Assembly: GCA_002730475.1 (NCBI GenBank)
Contig: PCAG01000023.1
Coordinates: forward strand, 1-10,104
Length of the DNA stretch: 10,104 nt
Direction: 5' to 3'
Source of the DNA: Spirochaetales bacterium
GTDB lineage: Bacteria; Desulfobacterota_D; UBA1144
Shown here in pieces: positions 1-6,407 of this stretch. The stretch's first letter is position 1. Each line of letters starts with the position of its first letter. The position numbers and the translations under genes are program-made. Below the pieces are notes generated by a model. That model did no database searches. It was not told the DNA's origin and was given only the letters and a program-made list of their open reading frames with translations.

Positions 1-831
1 GGGTTTTCTTTAACAAAGAGTTCAACCAAGTTCTATTTCTTACCGGGTGTGTCTAAAGAATTCAGTCCAATGTCTCGGAATACCTTCCTGAAAGATTTAG
101 CTAGAGAAAAAAGAAAAAGTAATCTTTATTCCTTCTCTAAAACCTTAAAAATCTTTGGGTTGTCTGAATCTGAAGTTGCGGAAAAGATTAAAAAAGTAAA
201 TTCTAAAAATACTTACATCGGCTATCGACCTTACAGGTTTGAAGTACATCTAAGATTAATATCTACATCAAATAAATTGCGTGATGCAAAAAGAGAAAAT
301 CAGAATATTGAAAGAAAAATTCGTAAGTTGCTAGGTCTTTACATTTATACGGATCAGAATCTTACTTTGGCAGAGCACGTTGTTTCTATGCTGTTAAAGA
401 AAAAACTTAAGATTACTATTGCTGAATCGTGTACGGGGGGGCTGCTTTCCGATATGATTACAAATGTTCCTGACTCTTCTAAATGTTTTGACTTTGGCTT
501 GGTGACATATAGTAATGAATCAAAAAATAATTTGCTCAAAGTTAAAAACAAAACTTTATTGATTCATGGGGCGGTAAGTAAACAAACGGTTTCTGAAATG
601 GTAAAAAATTTAAACGACCTCTCTAATTCCGATATGTCTATTGCTATATCTGGAATAGCTGGTCCTGGCGGTGGCACAAATGACAAGCCTGTCGGTACGG
701 TGTTTATAGGGATGAGCAAGTCCAAGAATATCGATGTAAAAAAATATCTTCTCTATGGTAATCGGAAATCAATCAAGCTGAGAACGTGCTTAATCGCCTT
801 AGATAGAATTAGAAACGAACTAATTTCTTAG
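1..831 (+). CDS. cinA: CinA-family protein (NMN amidohydrolase domain), 5'-truncated by window edge
   Basis: The frame is open from base 1 and ends at TAG 829-831. The GTG at 49 is internal, because the codons before it already encode the end of the MoCF-like N-terminal domain (LPGVSKEF, close to the family's LPGVPKEM). About 276 residues are present; full-length CinA is usually a little over 400, so roughly 140 are off the left edge. The KH-like middle part follows (KTLKIFGLSESEVAEKI, then YIGYRPYRFEVHLRL). The C-terminal CinA/PncC domain has AESCTGG at codons 141-147 with the family's catalytic serine, VTYSNESK, GAVS, and SGIAGPGGGTNDKPVGTV. In the family this domain deamidates nicotinamide mononucleotide to nicotinate mononucleotide in pyridine nucleotide salvage, and the MoCF domain can act as an ADP-ribose pyrophosphatase. 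It lies directly before recA, a linkage known in many bacteria. Confidence 0.95.
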   Translation, partial: GFSLTKSSTKFYFLPGVSKEFSPMSRNTFLKDLAREKRKSNLYSFSKTLKIFGLSESEVAEKIKKVNSKNTYIGYRPYRFEVHLRLISTSNKLRDAKRENQNIERKIRKLLGLYIYTDQNLTLAEHVVSMLLKKKLKITIAESCTGGLLSDMITNVPDSSKCFDFGLVTYSNESKNNLLKVKNKTLLIHGAVSKQTVSEMVKNLNDLSNSDMSIAISGIAGPGGGTNDKPVGTVFIGMSKSKNIDVKKYLLYGNRKSIKLRTCLIALDRIRNELIS

Positions 832-835
832 CTTA

Positions 836-864
836 TGGAAACAATCTGCTAAATCCTGTATAGT
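836..864 (+). promoter_or_regulatory. Candidate recA promoter
   Basis: TATAGT at 859-864, in the first repeat copy, matches the sigma-70 -10 consensus at 5 of 6 positions. TGGAAA at 836-841 matches the -35 at 4 of 6, with a 17-base spacer. Transcription would begin near 871, which places the second repeat copy (872-892) at the very start of the mRNA. The same TATAGT recurs at 880-885, but a start from there would cut into the ribosome site, so the upstream copy is the better candidate. It is a visual match only, in AT-rich sequence. Confidence 0.4.
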
Positions 865-892
865 ATCAAAAAAATCCTGTATAGTATCAGAA
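851..892 (+). repeat. 21-bp tandem direct repeat upstream of recA
   Basis: Two head-to-tail copies occupy 851-871 and 872-892 and match at 20 of 21 positions (only 869 A versus 890 G differs). Each contains CCTGTATAGTATCA, with an internal GTATAGTAT. The second copy runs into the recA Shine-Dalgarno. A repeat of helical-turn spacing in a promoter region may be a protein-binding site or a duplicated -10 element. Both readings are inference. Confidence 0.9.
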
Positions 893-906
893 AGGAGCTC
901 AAATTG
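892..906 (+). promoter_or_regulatory. Strong ribosome binding site deciding the recA TTG start
   Basis: AAGGAG at 892-897 lies 6 bases before TTG at 904-906. No ATG or GTG in frame lies nearby, and the encoded N-terminus runs straight into the conserved RecA core, so this site fixes the start. Confidence 0.85.
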
Positions 907-1938
907 TCCGAAACTAAAAAAAATACTATTGAAAAAGAAAGCGATAAAAATAAAAAAAAGTCATTAGACGCAACGGTTTCTGCGATTGAAAAACAATTCG
1001 GCAAAGGATCAATTATGAGGCTTGACGATGACTCTAGGGTTCAAAATGTCAAGGCGGTATCTACTGGTTCGATTGCCTTAGATAGCGCGCTGGGAGTAGG
1101 GGGCTTTCCTAGAGGAAGGGTGGTAGAAGTCTACGGACCTGAAGCCTCAGGAAAAACTACTCTTGCTTTGCATGCAATTGCCGAAAATCAAAGAGAAGGA
1201 GGAACTACCGCATTCGTTGATGCTGAACATGCATTTGATCCAACTTATGCAAAAGGTTTGGGAATTAAAACGGACGAATTACTGTTTTCTCAACCTGATT
1301 TCGGCGAGCAAGCATTAGAAATAGTTGATCAACTTATTAAAAGCTCGGCGGTTGATATGGTTGTGATAGATTCTGTTGCCGCCTTAACTCCTAAGGCAGA
1401 ATTAGATGGAGAAATGGGTGATAAGCATATTGGTCTTCAAGCTAGATTGATGTCGCAAGCTTTACGAAAAATAACATCCAGCGTCTCTCGCTCCAAGACA
1501 ACTGTTATTTTTATAAACCAATTAAGAATGAAGATTGGCGTTCCTTCGTATATGAGCCCGGAAACGACAACTGGTGGGAACGCCCTTAAGTTCTATGCCT
1601 CGGTAAGACTTGATGTGCGACGAATTGCTTCGATAAAGACACCCGATGGGGTCATTGGTAATAGAGTTAGAGTTAAAGTTGTTAAAAATAAAGTTGCGCC
1701 TCCTTTTAGAGAAGCCGAGTTTGATATCATTTTTGGCAAAGGAATTTCAAAATTTGGTGAACTAATTGATTTGGGAGTAGAATTTGGATTTGTTGAAAAA
1801 GCGGGCGCCTGGCTTTCTTATTCCGGTGAAAGAATTGGACAGGGTCGAGAAAATGCTCAAAAATTTTTAGGGGAAAATTCGAACTTGGCAAGCAATCTTG
1901 AAAATGAAGTTAAAAACCAAATTGCTTCAAAGAAATAG
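904..1938 (+). CDS. recA: Recombinase RecA
   Basis: RecA forms ATP-dependent filaments on single-stranded DNA for homologous recombination and SOS signalling. The 344-residue protein has the expected core: [10 protein letters not shown] at 31-40, Walker [10 protein letters not shown] at 78-86, catalytic Glu108 in FVDAEHA, Walker B ending in Asp156 (MVVID), FINQ at 203-206, [17 protein letters not shown], and KAGAWLSY in the C-terminal part. I chose the TTG start at 904 because AAGGAG at 892-897 sits 6 bases upstream and no other start lies between it and Met38. This gives a lysine-rich N-terminal stretch longer than in E. coli RecA. The C-terminus ends with Lys-Lys and lacks the acidic tail of E. 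coli RecA. Loop L2 is unusual: [10 protein letters not shown] replaces the common IGVMFGNPE and is one residue longer. No recX or alaS follows. Confidence 0.99.
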   Translation: MSETKKNTIEKESDKNKKKSLDATVSAIEKQFGKGSIMRLDDDSRVQNVKAVSTGSIALDSALGVGGFPRGRVVEVYGPEASGKTTLALHAIAENQREGGTTAFVDAEHAFDPTYAKGLGIKTDELLFSQPDFGEQALEIVDQLIKSSAVDMVVIDSVAALTPKAELDGEMGDKHIGLQARLMSQALRKITSSVSRSKTTVIFINQLRMKIGVPSYMSPETTTGGNALKFYASVRLDVRRIASIKTPDGVIGNRVRVKVVKNKVAPPFREAEFDIIFGKGISKFGELIDLGVEFGFVEKAGAWLSYSGERIGQGRENAQKFLGENSNLASNLENEVKNQIASKK

Positions 1939-1944
1939 CTATTA

Positions 1945-2604
1945 ATGGTCTCCCTTAATATTGAAACGTCTCAAAATACAACGAGTGTGTGTCTATCTTC
2001 AGTAGATGGCATTCTTTCTTGCTTAGAGAGAAATAATGGAAAACCAAACCACTGTGAATTGTTAATGCCTCTAATTAAAGAACTATTTAGAGAAAGTTCC
2101 TTAGATATTAACGATTTAACTAGTATAAACGTCAATGTTGGACCGGGTAATCTTTCGTCTTTGAGAGTGGGCATATCAACTGCGAATGTATTTGGTAATT
2201 TTGCCCAGGTTCCAGTGTATGGAATTCCATCTTTCTTATCTTATGCGTTTAATTATTCATATAACAACAAAGATTTAATAGTTCTCTTCGATTTAAAGAA
2301 TAATCATTTTGCATATGCACGATTTTGCCAAAACAATTCAAAAATTTCTCTGATTGAACATAATTTCAATATAAGCCTTAAGGATATGGACTGTATTGAT
2401 ACAAATGATTCTATTATTGTTGGAACAGGCTTAGAAAAATACAAACAAATAAACAGAGGCAATCTTTCTGATACACTGGTTATCGATAAGAATTTTCGAG
2501 CAAGCTCCAAATTTCTTTCAAAAGTTGATTTGAATTTTCAAAAGGAATTAATTTCTAATAAGATTCCATTGGTACCGTTTAACAGCTATTCTTTTGGTAG
2601 TTAA
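1945..2604 (+). CDS. tsaB: tRNA threonylcarbamoyladenosine biosynthesis protein TsaB
   Basis: TsaB is the non-catalytic ASKHA-fold partner of TsaD. With TsaE they transfer threonylcarbamoyl to A37 of ANN-decoding tRNAs in the cytoplasm. The N-terminus SLNIETSQNTTSVCL matches the family's LAIDTS phosphate-loop region. HCELLMPLIKEL at about 32-43 matches the usual HSxxLLPxI segment, and GPGNLSSLRVG at 66-76 is a variant of the hallmark GPGSFTGLRIG. The C-terminal half is divergent, but PLVPFNSY near the end resembles the usual PxYLR tail. The length of 219 residues is normal. The ATG lies 6 bases after the recA stop without a clear Shine-Dalgarno, so translation is probably coupled to recA. TsaD is the alternative, but it is much longer and has metal-binding histidines that are absent here. 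Confidence 0.9.
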   Translation: MVSLNIETSQNTTSVCLSSVDGILSCLERNNGKPNHCELLMPLIKELFRESSLDINDLTSINVNVGPGNLSSLRVGISTANVFGNFAQVPVYGIPSFLSYAFNYSYNNKDLIVLFDLKNNHFAYARFCQNNSKISLIEHNFNISLKDMDCIDTNDSIIVGTGLEKYKQINRGNLSDTLVIDKNFRASSKFLSKVDLNFQKELISNKIPLVPFNSYSFGS

Positions 2605-2623
2605 AAAAGAATTAATATATAAT
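2594..2623 (+). promoter_or_regulatory. Promoter for the acetolactate synthase-like gene, predicted leaderless
   Basis: A perfect TATAAT at 2618-2623 is preceded by TTGGTA at 2594-2599 (4 of 6 matches to TTGACA) with an 18-base spacer. Initiation about 7 bases downstream falls at 2629-2631, on or next to the ATG at 2631. No Shine-Dalgarno is visible upstream of that ATG. The nine-base string TATATAATA (2616-2624) recurs exactly at 4183-4191 before ilvH. Confidence 0.55.
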
Positions 2624-2630
2624 AATCGCA

Positions 2631-4178
2631 ATGAAAACATACTTAGGTGCAGAACTTTTTTTTGAGTCTTTATACCATCTAGGGGTTCGAACTATCTTTG
2701 GATTACCTGGTGGTTATGTATTAAAAGTCTATGATGTTCTACCAGCGTATTCAAAAAAAATTAAACATATACTAACTCGACATGAACAAGCTGCAACTCA
2801 TATGGCGGATGGTTTTGCGCGAGCAAGTTCTTTGCCAGGAATAATTCTTTGTACATCTGGACCTGCTGCTACGAATACCGTTACTGGTATCACTACTGCT
2901 TATATGGATTCGGTTCCCGTACTTATTTTTACCGGTCAAGTGCCAGTCCCCTTTCTTGGTAGTGATGCATTCCAGGAAGCGGATCATATTGGTATTACTA
3001 GATCATGCACTAAGCATAACAATCTAGTCAGAAAAGCAGTTGATCTTCCGAAGGCAATCGCTGAGGCATATCATATTTCAACTACTGGCAGAAAAGGCCC
3101 GGTGCTTGTCGATATGCCGAAAGATGTCTTAATCAGCGAAGCTGAGTTTAAAATACCTAACCAAATTAAACTACCAAGCTATGAAGACAATCCTATCTTG
3201 CAAAAAAAGGATTTTAAAACTTTTATATCTCTACTTAAGTCATCAACTAAGCCACTTCTTGTATTTGGTAGGGGTAGTTGTGATATGTCGAATGTGAAAA
3301 ATATTAGACGTATTCTCAATAGATTCAAAATTCCTTCGTTAACTTCTCTAATGTCTTTGGGAATTTTAGGCAATAGTAAAAGTAATTTCGGGATGATTGG
3401 AGACGATGGATCCTTTGCCTCATCAGAATTAATTAAAAATGCGGATTTAATTATATCTATTGGATGTAATTTAAATAAGATTATTCCAGAGGTATCGTTA
3501 AAAGATAAGAAACTCGTTGTGGTCAATATCGACAAAACGCAGTTTAATTATCTCAGAAAGGATAATCTTAATATTTATACAAATTCAAAATTCTTTCTTG
3601 ATTCTTTTCAAGATACGAAGAACGAATTTCATTTCGAATGGGATAAAGAATATTTAAGCAACTTACATACTAAAAACTCTGAACAAAAATCAAATACAAT
3701 CAGAGTGAACAAAAAAGCACTTATTTTTGATATCTTATCCTCTTTGTTGAAAGATGAAGCAATTGTGTGTTCTGATTTTAGTTACGAGGATGTGACCCTA
3801 CAGCAGTTCTTTGAATTTACGGATTACAGAAATAGTATCTTAGCTGGAGGAAATGGTACTCCTGGCTATGGATTTCCTGCCGCAATTGGAGCAAGTTTCT
3901 CCAGACCACGATCAAAGATTGTAAGTATTTCTTGCGGAGTTAATTTTCAATTTAGTATGCAAGAGATGATAGTAGCAAAAGAACAAGACTTAGATTTAAG
4001 TATTATTGTTGTCAACGAAAGTAATCGGAACCAACAACAAAAAGCTCCCGATTATAAGTTAATGGGAGAGTCATTTGGAATTAAATCTTTCAAAATAAAA
4101 ACCGACAGGAATATCAGAAAAAACTTAAGTAAATATTTAAATCACAAAGGTCTTCGTTTAATCGAGATTGCAGTCTGA
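2631..4178 (+). CDS. ilvB: Acetolactate synthase large subunit-like protein with degenerate ThDP/Mg motif
   Basis: This is a three-domain ThDP-enzyme homologue of 515 residues, shorter than the usual 550-600. The N-terminal pyrimidine-binding domain is clearly acetolactate synthase: FGLPGGYVLKVYD (23-35), RHEQAATHMADGFARA with activating Glu52, TSGPAATN (75-82), TGQVP, DAFQEAD (112-118), TKHN and GRKGPVLVDMPKDV (153-166). The middle domain (about 190-335) is recognisable but weak: GARFDDR is replaced by GCNLNKI. The C-terminal domain keeps GNGTPGYGFPAAIGA (408-421). However, the GDGSF Mg/ThDP motif is CGVNF (435-439), the following Asn-Asn is Asn462-Glu463, and the QWQ-containing loop before PD(F/Y) is about 17 residues shorter. 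Acetolactate synthase makes acetolactate and acetohydroxybutyrate in valine and isoleucine synthesis. By position this is ilvB, but by its residues canonical activity is doubtful. The frame is clean, with no sign of a frameshift. Confidence 0.85.
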   Translation: MKTYLGAELFFESLYHLGVRTIFGLPGGYVLKVYDVLPAYSKKIKHILTRHEQAATHMADGFARASSLPGIILCTSGPAATNTVTGITTAYMDSVPVLIFTGQVPVPFLGSDAFQEADHIGITRSCTKHNNLVRKAVDLPKAIAEAYHISTTGRKGPVLVDMPKDVLISEAEFKIPNQIKLPSYEDNPILQKKDFKTFISLLKSSTKPLLVFGRGSCDMSNVKNIRRILNRFKIPSLTSLMSLGILGNSKSNFGMIGDDGSFASSELIKNADLIISIGCNLNKIIPEVSLKDKKLVVVNIDKTQFNYLRKDNLNIYTNSKFFLDSFQDTKNEFHFEWDKEYLSNLHTKNSEQKSNTIRVNKKALIFDILSSLLKDEAIVCSDFSYEDVTLQQFFEFTDYRNSILAGGNGTPGYGFPAAIGASFSRPRSKIVSISCGVNFQFSMQEMIVAKEQDLDLSIIVVNESNRNQQQKAPDYKLMGESFGIKSFKIKTDRNIRKNLSKYLNHKGLRLIEIAV

Positions 4179-4184
4179 TTACTA

Positions 4185-4190
4185 TATAAT
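4185..4190 (+). promoter_or_regulatory. Candidate -10 element of the ilvHC-psd-pssA-M16 operon
   Basis: A perfect TATAAT lies 7 bases after the stop of the acetolactate synthase-like gene. The -35 region (around 4157-4167) is poor. Initiation near 4197 would leave a leader of about 40 bases before the ilvH TTG start. I see no attenuator hairpin or leader peptide rich in Val, Leu or Ile in this space. Confidence 0.45.
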
Positions 4191-4222
4191 AGCTAAAAAT
4201 TAGTTTATTATATTCTCTTTTG

Positions 4223-4239
4223 AAAGGAGATGGTTTTTG
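4223..4239 (+). promoter_or_regulatory. Strong ribosome binding site deciding the ilvH TTG start
   Basis: AAAGGAGA at 4223-4230 is 6 bases before TTG at 4237-4239. The product then begins MRHILSILVDNEPG, the expected N-terminus of the family. The ATG at 4230 is out of frame. Confidence 0.85.
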
Positions 4240-4719
4240 CGCCATATTTTATCGATTTTAGTTGACAACGAACCGGGTGTGCTTGCGAGAATTGCAGGTC
4301 TCTTTACTGCGAGGGGCTTCAACATAGAAAGTCTTTGTGTCGCGGAAACGGAAAATCCCTCATTATCAAAAATAACACTAGTTACATCAGGTGATGATTG
4401 GGTAATAGACCAAATAGTTAAAAGATTTGAAAATATGATTAATGTTATTAGGGTTAGAGATTTCTCTAGTACTGACAGTATCCAGAGAGAACTTCTTGTT
4501 GCTCGAGTTGTTCCAACAAAGGGCACTAGGCCTGAGGTCTTAAGAATTGCAGATATTTTTAGATCAAATGTAATCGATGTGGGATCAAAATCATACACAT
4601 TGGAACTTACAGGCAATAAAGATAAACTAGAAGCTTTTGTGGAAATTCTGAGGCCGCTTGGATTAAAAGAAGTAACTCGAACCGGATTAATATCTTTGCC
4701 TAGAGAGAAAAAAAAATAA
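4237..4719 (+). CDS. ilvH: Acetolactate synthase small (regulatory) subunit
   Basis: The regulatory subunit binds the catalytic large subunit, raises its activity and confers valine feedback inhibition. The protein has 160 residues, normal for the family. An N-terminal ACT domain (about 1-75) begins ILSILVDNEPGVLARIAGLF and continues ARGFNIESLCV. The C-terminal domain (about 80-160) has QRELLVARV, ADIFRSNVIDVG, LELTGNKDKLEAFVEIL and VTRTGLISLPR, all typical. It lacks obvious defects, in contrast to the large-subunit homologue just upstream, so it presumably regulates a functional large subunit. The stop overlaps the Shine-Dalgarno of ilvC, 12 bases before the next gene. Confidence 0.97.
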   Translation: MRHILSILVDNEPGVLARIAGLFTARGFNIESLCVAETENPSLSKITLVTSGDDWVIDQIVKRFENMINVIRVRDFSSTDSIQRELLVARVVPTKGTRPEVLRIADIFRSNVIDVGSKSYTLELTGNKDKLEAFVEILRPLGLKEVTRTGLISLPREKKK

Positions 4720-4731
4720 AGGAGATTTAAT

Positions 4732-5748
4732 ATGAAAATTTTTTACGAAGAGGATTGCAATTTGAAATTGTTACAAGATAAACACGTTGGAATAATAGGT
4801 TTTGGAAGTCAGGGCCATGCCCATGCTCAAAATTTGAGAGATTCAGGAATTAACTTATCTGTAGCCGAGCTGAAGGGTGGACCAAGTTGGAACAAGGCTG
4901 TATCTGCTGGTTTTGATGTTGTCGAAGTTCCTGAATTAGTATCAAAGTCGGATATTCTAATGTTTCTAGCTCCCGATACAAGTCAAAAAGAAATCTATGA
5001 AAAATCTGTAAAAGATAATTTGGTACCAGGAAAATATTTAGGGTTTGCCCACGGTTTTAATATTCATTATAATCAAATCGTTCCCAACAAAGATATCAAT
5101 GTATTTATGGTCGCACCTAAAGCCCCAGGACATACAGTGAGAGATCAATATGAAAGTGGTGCAGGTGTTCCGGCACTAATCGCTGTACATCAAGATGCAT
5201 CTGGTGATACAAAAGATATATCACTTGCTTATGCATCTGGTATAGGATCTGCTCGAGTGGGTATTATCGAGACAACCTTTAAAGATGAAACCGAGACGGA
5301 TTTGTTTGGCGAACAAACGGTTCTCTGCGGAGGCTTATCAAGTTTAATCCTTGCTGGTTTTGAAACATTGACCGAAGCTGGCTATCCACCAGAGATGGCT
5401 TATTTTGAGTGTTGCCACGAGGTTAAACTGATTGTTGATTTGATATATGAGGGTGGAATTTCTAATATGAGGTATTCGATTAGTGATACCGCAAAATATG
5501 GAGACATAACAAGGGGCCCAAGAGTTATTGACAGTAAAGTCAAAGAAAGAATGAGGAAAATTTTAAAGGATATTCAAAGTGGTGAGTTTGCTAAAGAATG
5601 GGTAGAGGAAAATGAATCGGGAAGACCAAACTACACAAGGTTGCTCAAAGAAGGAGAAACGCATCCAATTGAAGATATTGGAGAAACGTTAAGATCTATG
5701 ATGACCCCGCTTTTCCGCAAGAAATTGGTGGACAAAACTAAGAACTAA
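4732..5748 (+). CDS. ilvC: Ketol-acid reductoisomerase, class I
   Basis: IlvC isomerises and reduces acetolactate or acetohydroxybutyrate to the dihydroxyacids of valine and isoleucine synthesis, using Mg and NAD(P)H. The 338 residues fit the short class I form. The Rossmann domain carries GFGSQGHAHAQNL at 23-35 and GFAHGFNIH with His107. APKAPGHTVRDQY follows. The knotted domain has ETETDLFGEQ with metal ligands Asp190 and Glu194, then Glu226 and Glu230 (FECCHE), and SISDTAKYGD with Ser251. AAAGGAG at 4718-4724 precedes the ATG by 7 bases and overlaps the ilvH stop. The cofactor loop (44-53, VAELKGGPSW) departs from the common VGLRxGSxSW form: it has no arginine or first serine and has an added Glu46, so cofactor preference is uncertain. 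Confidence 0.98.
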   Translation: MKIFYEEDCNLKLLQDKHVGIIGFGSQGHAHAQNLRDSGINLSVAELKGGPSWNKAVSAGFDVVEVPELVSKSDILMFLAPDTSQKEIYEKSVKDNLVPGKYLGFAHGFNIHYNQIVPNKDINVFMVAPKAPGHTVRDQYESGAGVPALIAVHQDASGDTKDISLAYASGIGSARVGIIETTFKDETETDLFGEQTVLCGGLSSLILAGFETLTEAGYPPEMAYFECCHEVKLIVDLIYEGGISNMRYSISDTAKYGDITRGPRVIDSKVKERMRKILKDIQSGEFAKEWVEENESGRPNYTRLLKEGETHPIEDIGETLRSMMTPLFRKKLVDKTKN

Positions 5749-6407
5749 TGAAAATAGATTACGATTGGTCAGTCGCAAAAGAGGGATACCTTCCAATCCT
5801 AACTTCTTTTTTTGTCTGTTGGCTTGGTACAGCATTTTTTGGCTTATCTATAATCTCACTAGTTCTTTTCGTTTCGTTTCTTGTCGTTCTATATTTCTTT
5901 AGGGACCCCGAACGGATTTTGCCAAATATGGATGGAATAATTTCACCTGCCGACGGGAAAATCGTATCGGTCGACGAATCTATCGAATCTGAGTTTACCA
6001 AGGAAGAGATGAATAGGATTTGTATTTTTTTGTCGATTTTTGATTGCCATATCAATCGGTCCCCAACTGATTGTGTAGTAAATAAGACTATATATAATGA
6101 GGGTAAATTCCATTTAGCCAATTCTGTTAAGGCAATTGAAAACGAAAGATTATGTATTCATTTAAAAACGGATTCGGATGACGATATAGTGTTGATTCTA
6201 TATGCTGGCTTTATAGCGAGAAGAATAATTTCTTATATTGCCGTTAATCAAACCTTGAAACGAGGAGAGCGAATTGGGATAATTAAGTTTGGCTCAAGGG
6301 TTGATATATATGTACCCAAACATTTTAAAACCGACCTAAAGAAAGGGAGTCATGTAGTAGCAGGGGAAACTATATTGTATAAGATGTTAAATAACAATGA
6401 AAAATAA
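5748..6407 (+). CDS. psd: Phosphatidylserine decarboxylase proenzyme (short PSD-A type)
   Basis: It decarboxylates phosphatidylserine to phosphatidylethanolamine at the inner membrane. The 219 residues match the short family with the GS self-cleavage site. One or two hydrophobic segments lie at about 16-50, followed by FFRDPER (50-56), ISPADGKIVSVD, CHINRSP with His101, EGKFHLANSVKAIENER, AGFIARRI and GERIGIIKFGSRVDIYVP. Cleavage is expected between Gly182 and Ser183, and Ser183 becomes the pyruvoyl group of the alpha chain. The start ATG overlaps the ilvC stop by one base (TAATG) with no Shine-Dalgarno, indicating translational coupling. It sits next to pssA, which makes its substrate. Confidence 0.96.
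   Translation: MKIDYDWSVAKEGYLPILTSFFVCWLGTAFFGLSIISLVLFVSFLVVLYFFRDPERILPNMDGIISPADGKIVSVDESIESEFTKEEMNRICIFLSIFDCHINRSPTDCVVNKTIYNEGKFHLANSVKAIENERLCIHLKTDSDDDIVLILYAGFIARRIISYIAVNQTLKRGERIGIIKFGSRVDIYVPKHFKTDLKKGSHVVAGETILYKMLNNNEK

Noticed and set aside
49..51. GTG as the start of the first gene
   Set aside because: The frame is open to base 1 and the upstream codons encode KFYFLPG, the conserved end of the CinA MoCF domain, so the gene starts off the window.
851..892. Classical LexA (SOS) box in the recA upstream region
   Set aside because: CTGT is present twice but the partner ACAG at the right spacing is not, and neither GAAC-N4-GTTC nor GTTC-N7-GTTC occurs; the element is a direct repeat, not a palindrome.
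3179..3535. 118-codon reverse-strand reading frame
   Set aside because: It lies wholly inside the acetolactate synthase-like gene, resembles no family I know and has no ribosome site; it is antisense shadow.
3933..4055. Frameshift pair explaining the lost ThDP motif
   Set aside because: Residues on both sides and within (FQxSMQE, VVN, PDY, ESFGI) stay in register in one frame, so substitutions and an in-frame loop deletion fit better than compensating frameshifts.
4193..4203. CTAA-AAA-TTAG hairpin as attenuator before ilvH
   Set aside because: A four-base, AT-rich stem is too weak, and no leader peptide with regulatory Val/Leu/Ile codons accompanies it.
4230..4232. ATG at 4230 as the ilvH start
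   Set aside because: It is in a different frame from the conserved protein and sits within the ribosome site.
4200..4616. 138-codon reverse-strand reading frame
   Set aside because: It is antisense to the fully conserved ilvH gene and has no family likeness.
5759..6121. 120-codon reverse-strand reading frame
   Set aside because: It is antisense to psd with no recognisable motif or ribosome site.
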